Below are positions 34,777 to 47,474 of a DNA stretch of 64,000 nucleotides, piece after piece. Numbering within the stretch: the stretch's first letter is position 1; every line of letters begins with the position of its first letter. A program made the translations under genes and the position numbers. The notes beneath the pieces were generated by a model. That model saw nothing but the letters and a program-made list of their open reading frames with translations, was not told where the DNA came from and did not search any database. The DNA is from Phellopilus nigrolimitatus (Eukaryota; Basidiomycota; Agaricomycetes; Hymenochaetales; Hymenochaetaceae), in contig JAJOHG010000023.1 of NCBI GenBank assembly GCA_021029095.1, positions 310,001-374,000 of the forward strand, read 5' to 3'.

Positions 34777-36966
34777 ATGTCACTAATAAATCATGTCAGT
34801 CAGGCCAGTGCGGATTTCCTTTGTGGCCTTAGCCACATATCTGTGAGTGCATTTTATACACGTTATGCATGTTCTATTGTTGACCGTGCAATGCAGTGCA
34901 TCGAACTTGCGAAAGAAGGATCGAGTGAACACTTACTAGCCGTCGTCAAGAATGTTGATAAAATACCGTTCAACTTGCATGGCTCTATTGTGAAGGTGTT
35001 CTTTTCGCATCTTCAAAGGCAACACGATACATTAGAAGAGAAGCACTTCACGCTCGCCTCCTTCTCCTTTATAGGCCTTGGTCAGTTGTCCCCGTCTATT
35101 TTCACCCGGGACAGAGCAGCTGCCGAGCTCCTGACCGAGACTTGGGCCGACATCTTTTCCTGGATCCAACTCCTATACGACTTCATTGCGAATGACTTAC
35201 CGACAAGTCAAATCTTTCTATCAACGTTCTTTCTCTCATCGTTGCAAGGTCTCATTTTCTCCATCCGCGTATGTTCAGATAGGCCTGCAACTCTCATTGA
35301 CAGAAAACTCCTCGAGTTTCTTTTTCGTCTATGGTGTAGACCTGACCTTGGCGGTAAATTGGATCTCGTCACCTCATGTCTTGCTGGCTGCCTGGACGAC
35401 TATTTGAGTACAGTGGATTATAGATTCTACGACTTCATGACATCCCAGGCACGTCCACGGTTGATTGCAAAGCTGGCTATTTCCCGTCTCCGCGAGGCGG
35501 CGAATCGCTTTCCGCTGTGCTCAGCGGATATTGTCGCCAGCAATGCGACGATACTTCTTCTCCTCGCGAAATCTACCGATCGAGATTTCGCCGATGCCGT
35601 CACCCAAATAAGAGGGATTCCTACCGCTATAGAGACTGTCCTTGCGTTGAGCGACAAGCTCAACACATCGTTGGATGCCGAGTCCTTCCGATGCATTTCC
35701 CAGAAGCTTTTTCTGTTTATGTTGACCCTTCTGGATCAGGCGCCCGACTCAGTCAAATTGACGCACTCCGCATTCCGACATGGCCTTTTTGAGGCTTATG
35801 CAAAGTTTTGCCTCTATGCTGATTCAGACCATGAATGTGGTGATCTTCATTGCACCCATCCCATGCATCTTCTGACAGATGTGCTCCCTCGACATCTCGT
35901 ATATGGCTCGGTCATCAGCGTAGCTCAGCACGCCATGCACAGGCTATATGCGGAAGATCCAGACATGATCCTATCAACGGCCTTCACAGAAACCTCTCAG
36001 GAATCTTGGAATATTTTCTGTGAGGACCTTCTTTCCCGTTTCGTAGCGTTAGTGCTCTGCAATCGAAGGAGACGTATTCAGCAATGCGGAAATGTAAGTA
36101 CTCCGTCTACTAAGGAAAAGCTCAATTGCATATGCTGATTATGTTCACGCATTTATAGAGCAAATGCAGGAGGATAGACTACCGCAGCACGTTTGGCAAG
36201 TGTGCTGGGTGCGATGGGCTTGCTTACTGCTCCAGTAATTGTCAAGCCATCGCTTGGAAGACGCAAAACCACAAACTTATTTGCGGAACTCTCGAAAGAT
36301 GTCAAAGTGAGTAATTTGTTCGACTGTCAATCGCCAAGCTCGTGCTAATACAACTACTGAATTATCTGTAAAATCTTTGGCTTCATAGCAGAATCCGGTA
36401 TTGATTTTCGCGACTACATGTTCATTCAGAATCTGGCCGAAATTGAGATAGAACGCCACATGCCTGGTCTGCGGAAGCTAGCTGCGCGCGACTTCCCTAA
36501 TGTGCCTTTTGAGTCCGCGCGAATCGCATTTGGCCTGGATTTTACGACGTTCCCTGCAACGCTGTCCGTACTCCCCACAGCTGAGTTTGTGGATACAGGT
36601 TTGCTCCGGAGACTGGAAAAAGACAAAACGACCGTGCTCTTCGTCATGGTCCCCACCGACGGCGAATCCGCAAGTAACGATGACAGCAAGCAAATCACGG
36701 TTTTTAGAAATGTTGACAGATCCGTTCGAGTCAGTATGCTTGGCGAGAACTTCCAAGCGTCACTGGACGCTGGGGAAAGAGCCGGAGGCGGGATGCGCGA
36801 GGGCTACGCCACGACGGACGACGAAATCCTCGAAACGCGGTACGACGAAGTCGACGAGATCATCCGGCGACTCCACGGCGAGTCGGTGCGCCAGGTGCGC
36901 CCCGTTTTCGATGAGGAGTTGATTAGACAGGTGATAGACGGCTATTTGGATGAAATACGATTATAA
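34777..36966 (+). CDS. MYND-type zinc-finger protein
   Basis: A long helical region (about 430 residues, HEAT-like in look, starting near AKEGSSEHLLAVVKNV) is followed by a MYND zinc finger and a C-terminal conserved domain. The finger is assembled from exon ends at about 36092 and an exon 36159-36306; it shows QCGNSKC, KCAGCDG, YCSSNCQAIAW and HKLICG, so all Cys and His ligands are present. The last exon (from about 36390) encodes ESGIDFRDYMFIQNLAEIEI and ends RQVIDGYLDEIRL at TAA 36964-36966. MYND fingers bind proline-rich peptides; this layout is common and expanded in Agaricomycetes but largely unstudied. The start is uncertain: ATG 34777 precedes a probable 54-nt intron (gtgagt at about 34842 to gcag at about 34895); ATG 34892 is the alternative. 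Confidence 0.8.
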
Positions 36967-37308
36967 CGACGCCAGCAACTGAATAAACAGTGTACATATA
37001 TCTGGCCGAAAGCACACTAATGACTCCGCACATATGTATATTTAAATAACTCTCCGGATACCTTCTACACACAATCACATATGTATTCCCAATCTATCTT
37101 TGCTTGCGATAAAATCCGAGACATTCCAAATGCGCTAATAACTTGTACACGCATACAACAAGCATATATCGAATTACAATCTAAGCAGGATCCAATGTTA
37201 CCCTCGAACGAAATGCGGACCCAGATACTTTTTAGATGTTACAAACTGGGCATTAGATAACTGCAATCGAGCAAACAACGCAAACATCCCAAATGGCCGG
37301 CCCAAGTT
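36967..37308. other. Convergent 3' spacer, MYND / DAHP synthase
   Basis: This is short AT-rich 3' flanking DNA between convergent genes. No coding sequence or defined terminator was recognised. Confidence 0.4.
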
Positions 37309-38997
<1,689 letters not shown>

Positions 38998-39995
38998 GAT
39001 GGAGGGAGGTGGAGAACTGCTTGAACTTACATCGCCTCTGGTGCGCTGTAAGTACACCTCCGAGTCAATTTGCTGCTTATGCTCGGAAACAAAAACCCGC
39101 AACAAGACGTATATATACCATATATGGTAGTATTGTATTATATTATCTTTGCTTTCTATATTAGGAAGAGGTCTGCTGGTTGTGCGCGCACTCCCGACTC
39201 CCGAGGATCTGCGACTGGACAGGTCGTATTTGAATATTATATGTCCATCCTCGTCCTGATGCTGCCACGTGTTGTCTGAGTATTTCCTTTTCCCCGCGCA
39301 TTTACTACAATTTCAAGGATTTTGTTTGTTTGTTTCACTTTCGATTCATTTTCTTTTCCAATAAACGCCGCGTACCAATGGAGGGACTTCGGACTGAAAA
39401 AGAACCCGACTGGCCACGCTAAGAGCTTGTATATTGGATATCGAAGACGTGCTAACTGCCATAATGTGCGCACGTTCGCCTTTGACTCCGTCTGCCACCG
39501 CACGCAATCGAGACAAGCTTTGAATGAAAGGTATTGAATCAGCCCGAGTTGACCTCAAGATGACATCAGCTTCTAAAACTGATCCTAACAAGCGTGCTGT
39601 ACTGTTCAAGCGCGCAGCGAGTCGCCGACGCACTCGGAGAATAAACCTAAGGCCTTGTTAACAGCCCGTCGAAGAAGGCTCAGTATTCCGGTGTTGGAAG
39701 TTAATGCGACGTCTCAACTCGGGTTCAACAAAAAAATCGCCAGCTAGAGTCGGATGTGAGGATCATCTTGCGTGAGACGCCAGTAAATACTCGGCGAAGT
39801 AGACAACATTTTTGTAATCGCCTCCCCCCCTTTTCCAGATGAGACTTCCAGGCCCAGAACCAGTACACGAGATATTATGCAATGATGCAATGGCGAAGAC
39901 AGGTCGACAAGGCTTCGAATAGAACACTCAGGCAAGTTTTGCACCAAAATACCACCGCAACTCTGATGGCCCGCGTGCATACGTAACGTTGCTAT
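38998..39995. other. DAHP synthase upstream region and PIH1 3' flank
   Basis: No gene is seen. It contains a TATATATA run and a perfect CArG-type palindrome (described separately) within 130 bases of the DAHP synthase start. A GAGTCA half-site (39062-39067), one base off the Gcn4-type core, is also present; amino-acid control through it is a guess. Confidence 0.4.
39116..39129. promoter_or_regulatory. CArG-like palindrome TACCATATATGGTA
   Basis: The core CCATATATGG (39118-39127) is a perfect CC(A/T)6GG CArG box, the site type bound by MADS-box factors such as SRF or, with variation, Mcm1. It lies about 120 bases upstream of the DAHP synthase start. Binding is inferred from sequence only. Confidence 0.4.
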
Positions 39996-41304
39996 TCATG
40001 CCAAGATTATAAGTTTCTCCTCCCCAACGCGCCATTCAGCCTGGGCGCTTTCAATATCGAAATTGCGCTGCCGCTTTAGACGCAGCGCCTCCCCGGCGTT
40101 GTGACCTTTTATCCGCAGGGTATCCGCGTTTATTTCGGCCACTGCAGCGGTATCGGGCACTTCCTCGACCCACGACCCATTAATCTTCCCAATTTGGGCG
40201 TCTGGCAGGTCGAGGTTAATATCAAGGAAGTGCGTTTGCGGAATATGGAGGAGTATGCGTCGAGGCTCAATATCGAGGGTCGATTGTGAATGGAGATTGC
40301 GCGTCTGCAACGGCGGAACGATCGAGCGTTAGAAGTGATAAGAAATTTGTATATGATGGCGCACTTACGAGGCCTGGCACGTCAATCTCAATCTTCAACC
40401 ACTTACCGTCCTTCGTCCATTTCCAGCATGGAGGAGAGAGAGAAGAAAGCACATTCTTGTCGACTGGATCGCCCGTACTGAGTGTCGAAAAATCCGACTC
40501 GGTGTTTGTAATGTCCTCGATAAGCGGCTTCGCCGCAGGTGTGCTTTTCAGGATGGACTTGGGCGCAGTCTTAGGTTTCCCTTTATCTTCGCCAACGTTA
40601 TCTGTGTTTCCCGGTGAGACGGATATCTCCTGCATAAGAGGCTTTGGCGGCGCTTCTATGACTCCGCTGGGATACAAGAGCGTCTTAGGTATAAGAACGG
40701 AGCGCGCTTCGAGCTTCCCTTCGATGCGATATTAGGAGTACCAATCTGTCGTGATAGCTTAATATGAGCTTTTCCCTCAACATGCTCCAATGCGAGTTCT
40801 GGATTTTTCGTGAGCTGAAATAGTCCAGATTCCACGAGAAATTTTTACCTATAAGATACATCCGGAAGTCTCCATCTTTCGTGCAGCGTGACTTTAACGC
40901 AGCGCTGAACACACAATCGAACACAATAGATGACTTTCCGGACTTGTCTGTAGCCTCACGAGGTTCGCTGACCACAACTGGTACATAGTACGCGCCTTCT
41001 CCAATTCCTGCGCCATCCTCGAGATCTTCGCCCATCATGGCGCGCCGCACAACGGCCTCGTCTACGGGCGGCGGGGCTGGCACATGTTTGTCCCATGCAA
41101 TGTTCAGAAAGACCTTCGTACCCTTTGGAATTTGCAAAGTTTTTGGAAGTCGTGCCGGTGTTGGCTCAAGTAAATTTGAGAAGACAAAGACGATGACGCA
41201 GTCACAGAAGGCGCGTAAGTGTAGAAGCCAGCATCGGTAGTCACGGACTTGATGCAGAACCCCGCCGAGGGCGCGAGTGCGACTACGTACGTTGGCGGAG
41301 ACAT
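39996..41304 (-). CDS. PIH1: PIH1-domain protein, R2TP cochaperone (Pih1/Nop17)
   Basis: Pih1 links Hsp90 (through Tah1) to Rvb1/Rvb2 in the R2TP complex, which assembles box C/D snoRNPs, RNA polymerases and PIKK kinases. The first exon (from ATG 41304) reads MSPPTYVVALAPSAGFCIKS. After a short intron comes the PIH1 core: KGTKVFLNIAWDKHVPAPP, AYYVPVVVSEPREATDKSGK, SIVFDCVFSAALK, then LALEHVEGKAHIKLSRQIGT and PNIASKG. A Ser/Pro linker and a CS-like C-terminal domain follow (WKWTKDGKWLKIEIDVPGL, TLDIEPRRILLHIP, EEKLIILA), stop 39996-39998. At 40717-40719 the frame shifts: SKG is in one frame and KLEARSVLIPKTLLYPSGV in the next. This suggests a missing base in a G-run, or a 32-nt intron just after it. 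The gene is divergent from the membrane-protein gene, 232 bases away. Confidence 0.82.
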
Positions 41305-41536
41305 CGGAAGCAGTGGCGGGCGTGATGAGCGTCGACATCATCGCAGACGGCGTGAAAAAAAATGCGACCTCCCTTATTATTTGTGTGTATCCCTAATTTA
41401 GGTATTTGACTTCCCGTTATAGCCAAATGTGATCCACACGTCATGCTGCCGTGCACGCTCGCACAACGTTGACAATGGCCTCACTTCGCTCCTCTACCTC
41501 CAACCACCATCCTGTACATTGAACACTGATAAACAT

Positions 41537-43269
41537 ATGCCGCTGCCAATGGCGGCAGCAACCGCACCAGAGGTTACAGGCCTGCGAAAGCGGTCCATAG
41601 CATTCAAGCCACGCGACACGCAGTCGGCATCTGCATCAGAGCTGCGTGTGCTGCACGAGAAAGGCGGCACAGACCGTGACGACGAGGACGAAGGAGAGGC
41701 AGTGGACTACGAAAACATGACGCGTTCATTCTCGTCGGCGTCTTCGCATTCAAGTCTCAGCGTCGAAAGCGAATTCGCCTGTGTTGACGGTGGCATGGGC
41801 GGATCGGACAGAGAGGCCGGCGTGAAAGCCGACTATGTTGCGGAGGAACGAACACCTCCCAAGGCCAATGGCGAGGCTAAGCTTACGTCTAGCTCGCGCT
41901 TTGACTCACCACACGTGTCGCCTGGCCCTTTACGACCCACTCCTCGTTTCCAGCATCGGAGCTCGCGCAGTACAGGTGGCAGCCACATCAAACAGACACG
42001 CGGACGAGGTTCCTCATCTGGCTCCTCATGGCTTGGGTACGACCTTTCGATAATTGTCGCGCTGGTATCACCTATAGGAAATCTCCTCACTGGGAGCGAC
42101 CACATCAAGAACATCCTCTTGCTCCTTTTGCTTATTTACTATCTGCACCAGTTAGTCGAAGGTATTATTCCTGCATGCTTCTATGTATATTTTCTAAAAT
42201 GAAGCTATCTTAAGTACCTTGGACGCTGTATCGTGCGTCGATCCCTTCTCGAGAACCTATGTTGAATGAAGAAAGTACCACGAAGCACGCCGCCCACGCC
42301 GAGCTGCGCACGCTTGAACTCTTCTACCTCATCCTTACCGTCCTGTCGCCTTTTTTTGGTGCAATTCTGCTCAAATACGTCGCGACAGCAATATCAGGGA
42401 ACACAGAAACATTATCATGGTTTAGCACATCACTTTTTGTTCTTGCCACCGGTGTGCGGCCGTGGTCGCACCTCGTTGAACGGCTCAAGGACCGAAGTCG
42501 CGCACTAAATGTGCTATTGGAAGAAGATGAAGAAGAAAGAGAAACAACGCCAGCGGATAATGATGCAGAGCTCAACGCAGAGCTAGGTGACCTACGTGGA
42601 CGACTGGGAACGCTGGATACCCGCGTATCGGAATTGGCCGCCACCAACTCACGCGATTGGGATGACCTTGCGGACGCCGTCGATGGTGTCGAGAAGGTAC
42701 TTCGACGGCATCGAGCCGAATCTGCCAGAAGGACACAGAGTGATGATGCTCGTCTCAATGCGCTGGAGGCGTACGTGCTTGCGCTACAAAAAGGGACTGC
42801 ACATACAAACGGCCAGACGGGCTATAATAGTACGCCATATCTGCGGGGCATGCAGTTGCGAGCGCTATTCTGGGAGACAGCGGCGCTGCCGTGGAGTGTC
42901 GCGGCCGCGGTATGGGCTCGCACTTATTGGTTCCTTTCGACGCTTGCGCCTGGGCACATCACGCCCGGGAAACGCAAATTAGTATGCGTCCCACCATCAG
43001 GGTCGCAACCTCTTGCGCTGGAGACTATCCTTGAAGAGGATTCACTCCCTCGCGGCCGCGCCGCGGACTCAAGGTCTCCCGCTGACGAATCTGATCACAC
43101 GCTCGTTGGCGACTCTCCCGAGCGTAAGCGTAACGTCGCTCCATTGGTCAAGGTAGCTTTCTTACGCATCGTTGCAATTGCGTTTTCCCCCGTTGCCTTT
43201 GCGTTGCGAATGGCGTTCTTACTGCTGAGCCTTCCTCAGATGACCTTTCGTACCCTTTTCTCAGTGTAA
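41537..43269 (+). CDS. Multi-pass membrane protein, uncharacterised fungal family
   Basis: Two exons join across an intron from about 42163 (gtatta) to 42212 (cttaag), restoring LHQLVEVPWTLYRASIP. The product is about 560 residues. The N-terminal 170 residues are disordered, Ser-rich and acidic. Then come hydrophobic segments YDLSIIVALVSPIGNLLTG, KNILLLLLLIYYLHQLV, LFYLILTVLSPFFGAILLKY and a further one near WFSTSLFVLATGV. A coiled-coil stretch follows (ELNAELGDLRGRLGTLDTRV), with a C-terminal helix near VAFLRIVAIAFSPVAFALRM. I recall similar unnamed membrane proteins in Agaricomycetes, but no function. The start was taken as ATG 41537; an in-frame ATG at 41429 would add 36 residues. The stop is TAA 43267-43269. 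Confidence 0.75.
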
Positions 43270-45680
43270 CCATGTGCTCTTGTAATTCCTAATCCTTGCT
43301 ACTGCCTTTTTCTTCGGCCTTGCGCACACTTCTGTATCCCAATTCATCACACTGTATGCATTGTATCGTTTCGTTTACTTTTTAATCTGCCCGGTTCCCC
43401 TTTATTTGTCTTCTAAAATGTTCCTAGCCACAAATCATTTGTTGTTGAACTATTCACATACTTTGTGCTGATCATAAAGTTATTCTTCTTTTAGCTAAGG
43501 TGCACTTCGCGGAGAACATAATCAGACTGAATATCCCTCGTTTCGTTGCCACCGGCATCGGGTAACATATACCATACAGGAAGGCTGTATATATGATACT
43601 GAAGAGTTTGCCTTTTGTCGTGAAGTGCTCAAGACAATCGCGGTCAGATGGGTTCAGTCTAGAATGCGAAAATTTCGCGTCAGATGTGCCTATGCTGTTT
43701 CGCCTGACGTAGGTCTTCGAAGTAAATATACAATGGCAGGGAAATGATAAACACTCATCAAATCAACACCTAATTGTCTATTTTTCACAGTATTCTTTCG
43801 TTTGCCTGCAATACTTGGCCTTGAATGAGATTTTGCGATGCATTTTTGTCAATTATATTGCCAAGTATATCATACGTATGTTGAAGGATTAATTTAACAC
43901 ATCCGGCGAGCTGAGTTCACCGTAACTCGTCTCATTTCAATCTGTCCCTCAATTATCATTTCTTCGAAGTTTATGCAAATAGTTGTAAACTCGGCCTACC
44001 CTCGAATTTTGATCGGTGAAATACATTGATCCTCGGTGTTCAGTAAATATAGCATGTGAAGCAAATAACAGACCTATTGCAATGTAATTACGGACCCAAG
44101 TGTTGGTGGCCGGCGTGGTCCCGTTTAGCCCGCCTGGAAAGAATGTCGCACACAAAGATAGTACGATCATAATTTCCCGATACAATGGTTCGTCCTCGTG
44201 CGGCGAGCGCTCGAACAGCATGATGTATCCACCAAAGAAGAACCTATGGTGCGGATGCTCCTCACCACCATATCCACCAGCCTCGTTACTGTCGGCGCCG
44301 TGGCACGTCCTAATTCATCGGCAAAATTATTCTCGGCTTAACCGAATTGACATGCATTAGAGCACTTACGCGCCCTTTTTCTAACCTTACGGACTTGAAA
44401 TATGGGCGCTAAGCGGAGGCAAGCAGACTAAGCACTTGTAAAATCGACAAGCATTAGCTTCTTGCGCACTTACACGGTTTAACCACCTTGCAGCACCTTG
44501 TACAAGTCAAATAAGACATCTTAAGTAAAATTCTGTTTTGCTTTTCTCAGGCGAAGACAATCTGAAAAAAAGATAACGATTCCCTGTAGCAAGTAGCTGC
44601 AGGTTTGGCAATTGCTGTTGATGTATACTTGATTCCTTCGTCATCGGTCCACTCAACCGTTTAACAATTGTAACGGTAGCTGCACGGCCTCCGAAAACTG
44701 GATGAAAATCATGTCTGCAGCTCCCGTATTCGCACAGTACTGGCAGGCAAGCTGGAAATAAGTGTGTGCTCTGTGGCAGCAAGAGCCCAGATGCCAGGCC
44801 GGTAATTATCTTGAGGATGAATCAATTGGCCAGCGGTTGGTGAGCTCAAGTCCAGTAAAAATATTAAACCTAGATTTCATCATGAGCAGTGTGCTCCCCA
44901 TGAGCCACTAGCATTCCGATGTGTAGAATGTGAAGTACTCTGAAGTGAAATCTATGCTCAGAGACACCTTTCGACAGAGACATCCAAACAACGCATCTAC
45001 AAGTATAAAGCACGTGATGGGCCATAGTCTCAGTCAGTGTTCTGATTCAACACCAACGCCCGTCCTGCGCAAAGCTCGCGTCGGTCTTCAGATTATCCGC
45101 TATGCTTGAACGACACTATCGAGCGTCATAAGGCTCTGCGCCGTGTTCGCCATGTTCGGTTGAGTCCTCGTCGGGTGAGCAAGATGCCAACTTCTCTCGG
45201 TGCATGCAAGGACCTGCGCCTTTCAGCCGCTTCATTTGACGAAACTGGGTTCTACCTACAACCTCCACGCTCTTTGTTGGATTTTCGTCTTCATGGCGCT
45301 GACAGAGACAAAAAAGCATACAAATACTTCGTTTAATCCGTAGTAAACGCGCGACGAACCCTGACTCCGCCAAACACAATCAAATAACATTCGCCACATC
45401 AAGCTCACATAATCAACACTCTTTTGAAGCCACTGCACGATAATGTCATATTCCCATCGCATTCTGTGCTCTACAAATGGGCACGGTAGCAGGATCGAAA
45501 AACAAAACAGATAATTATCGTTATCATAAGTACAAATGAAACAGATACATGACTAGCACTAGACATAAGTTACAAAATAAAAGGCCAGTAGTTTGACATG
45601 TTTACATTTCGGGTATTCAATTCGTTTCTTCCTCGAAACCGCACCTTCAGAAGAGTACAGAGTTCGTATTGGCAGGTATA
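43270..45680. other. 2.4-kb intergenic region with weak exon-like stretches
   Basis: I call no gene. On the minus strand about 44098-44290 reads as protein-like (NEAGGYGGEEHPHHRFFFGG then YREIMIVLSLCATFFPGGLN) between an acag acceptor and a gtccgt donor, and 44507-44782 is open. These could be exons of a diverged gene or a relic, but no family is recognised and no full model could be built. Confidence 0.3.
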
Positions 45681-47163
45681 TCAGCCACCCGCCTTCCCGA
45701 GAAGTGCGTATCCGCTTCCCTGAGGCCCATAATGCTGTGCAGATTCAACGGGGAACACGTCAGCCCACTTCTTCAGCAAGATACTTCACAAGTGAGATCG
45801 GAACGCACCTTGCCATAGCAGTTCCGACAGACAACCCTCTCGCCCTTCTCCGCGAGGCGGCTCGAATCCAACGCGGCGTTGCAGTCCGTGCAGCGGAGGC
45901 ACGGCTTGTGAAACACACGCCCGTTCGCCTTGACCTGCTCTGCGAAGTACACCGGCTTCGCGCAGCGCGCACACAGCGGCGTGCCTGTCCCTGGCATCGC
46001 GCGGTTCGTCCACGGGCTCGACTTGTTTGGGCTGTTCCCGGTGCTGAGAGTGCCCGTGAGCGCGGCACCGTAGCGCGTGCCCGTCGCGGTGGGCCGGATC
46101 GGCGATGTCGAGAGCGAGACGGGTGCGGAGGTCGGGGAAGTTGGAGTCATGGGCCGGGGAGCGACAACTGGCGAGCCTGAGAAACGGGTGGGAAGACGCG
46201 CATTCGGGGCGACGACTTCGCGAGCGCGTCCTGCAAGTGCCGCCGACAGATGGATTGTACGCGGTATTGCAGTGCTGCGTCCTGATTTCGGTTCCTCAGA
46301 TTTATACATGTTTCTGCCTTCGTCTCCATCTCTGTCGTTGTCGATGTTATCTGTAAAGTCCAAAGGCCTGTCGCTATCCGATGTCTCCGACTCCTTCGCA
46401 GGTTCTTCGCTAGCCTTAAACCTTTCCGCTCTCTTCGCAAGTACCTGAGTATTAGTCGATGTAAGCACTGTATGGCTATCTCTGAATGAGGATAGTCCTC
46501 ACATTCGCAGCAAAGGGAGAAGAAGGGGATGCAACGCGCCCCGGCGGCTCTCTCTTCGCCCGCTCAAATCTCCCTTCGACCTCTTTCTCCTCCTGAGTCG
46601 GCGACGTACATCTGTACGACCTTGTTGGCGATCCGGGGAAAGTAGGCCTGACAGGCGATGACGATAGAGGCAGCGGCATGTCATCGCGGTGCGGGAGATT
46701 GGCTTGTCGGAGATCGCGGGGCCCAAAATTCTTGTTGTAACATTGCTTGCTGCATGGCCGTCGCGGCATGTCAACAACCATTGATTGTCTAACAGGGCAT
46801 ATGCAACGCACCAGTAAGGTTCCTTGTCGTGTTCCATCAGTGACAACGAGTCTAAACGCTTGTTGCATGCCGTGCACGCGAGGCACGGCTACAAACGAAA
46901 CAGTGAGCCAAGATCTATACACGTGTTTTTGGCGCAAGCACGCACTTTGTGGTAAAGCTTGATCAGAAGCATGATCTGTGAGCTCATGCGGACATACAAT
47001 AGACATCAGAAGTGCGCACCATCCTTCCTGGTCCCATAATCTGAACGGAGGTGAATAATTAGCACATTGCAGAAGTGAGACACGCAAGTTACTCAACCTG
47101 CTCAGCCGCATAGACCGCCTTCTCACACCGAGGACAAATTGAAATTCCACCATACGGGTGCAT
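45681..47163 (-). CDS. Two-LIM-domain protein (CRP-like)
   Basis: LIM domains bind zinc and mediate protein contacts, often with actin, cell polarity or Rho signalling. Seven exons (47098-47163, 47020-47040, 46946-46957, 46812-46888, 46503-46749, 45809-46444, 45681-45734) join in frame to 370 residues. LIM1 begins at residue 10: CPRCEKAVYAAEQIMG, YHKPCLACTACNKRLDS, then YCKQCYNKNFGPRD. A Ser/Pro/Glu-rich linker follows. LIM2 is CARCAKPVYFAEQVKANG, FHKPCLRCTDCNAALDSSRL, VCRNCYGK, and the protein ends GPQGSGYALLGKAGG. All zinc ligands are visible in both domains. Exon 3 is only 12 nt (LYHK) and holds the His ligand of LIM1. The role is inferred from family only. Confidence 0.9.
46946..46957 (-). 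other. 12-nt microexon (LYHK) in LIM gene
   Basis: On the minus strand CTTTACCACAAA is bounded by gatcaag before and gtgcgtgc after. It is needed to supply the YHK-P-C part of LIM1, including a zinc-binding His, in frame with both neighbours. Confidence 0.8.
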
Positions 47164-47474
47164 TGTAGTCTACAGTTCTTCGACAGTGTAAAGAGCAGGG
47201 CCGCAGAGAGCAGCGTAGAACGAGACGGTTTATAGTGACAAAGGGGCTTTCGGCGCGGCGACCAGCAGCGTCATCATTACTACCCCTTGAAGTTGATTTA
47301 TTCTCACGACTTCTCCGAACCCTTTTGATCGTGACCAGTACTTACTAATGAAGGACAAAGTACAAGTTTTCAAAATACAGATAGATATCATAAATGCACG
47401 TTGCTTCCGAGGGCTATATATATGTACGGATTATCCCAAAAAGCGAGCACAAGCACTCAAGGCACTCAAGTGAA
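47164..47474. other. Spacer, LIM upstream / F-box 3' flank
   Basis: This is 311 bases between two minus-strand genes. It contains short AT-rich runs; no motif or exon was recognised. Confidence 0.4.
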
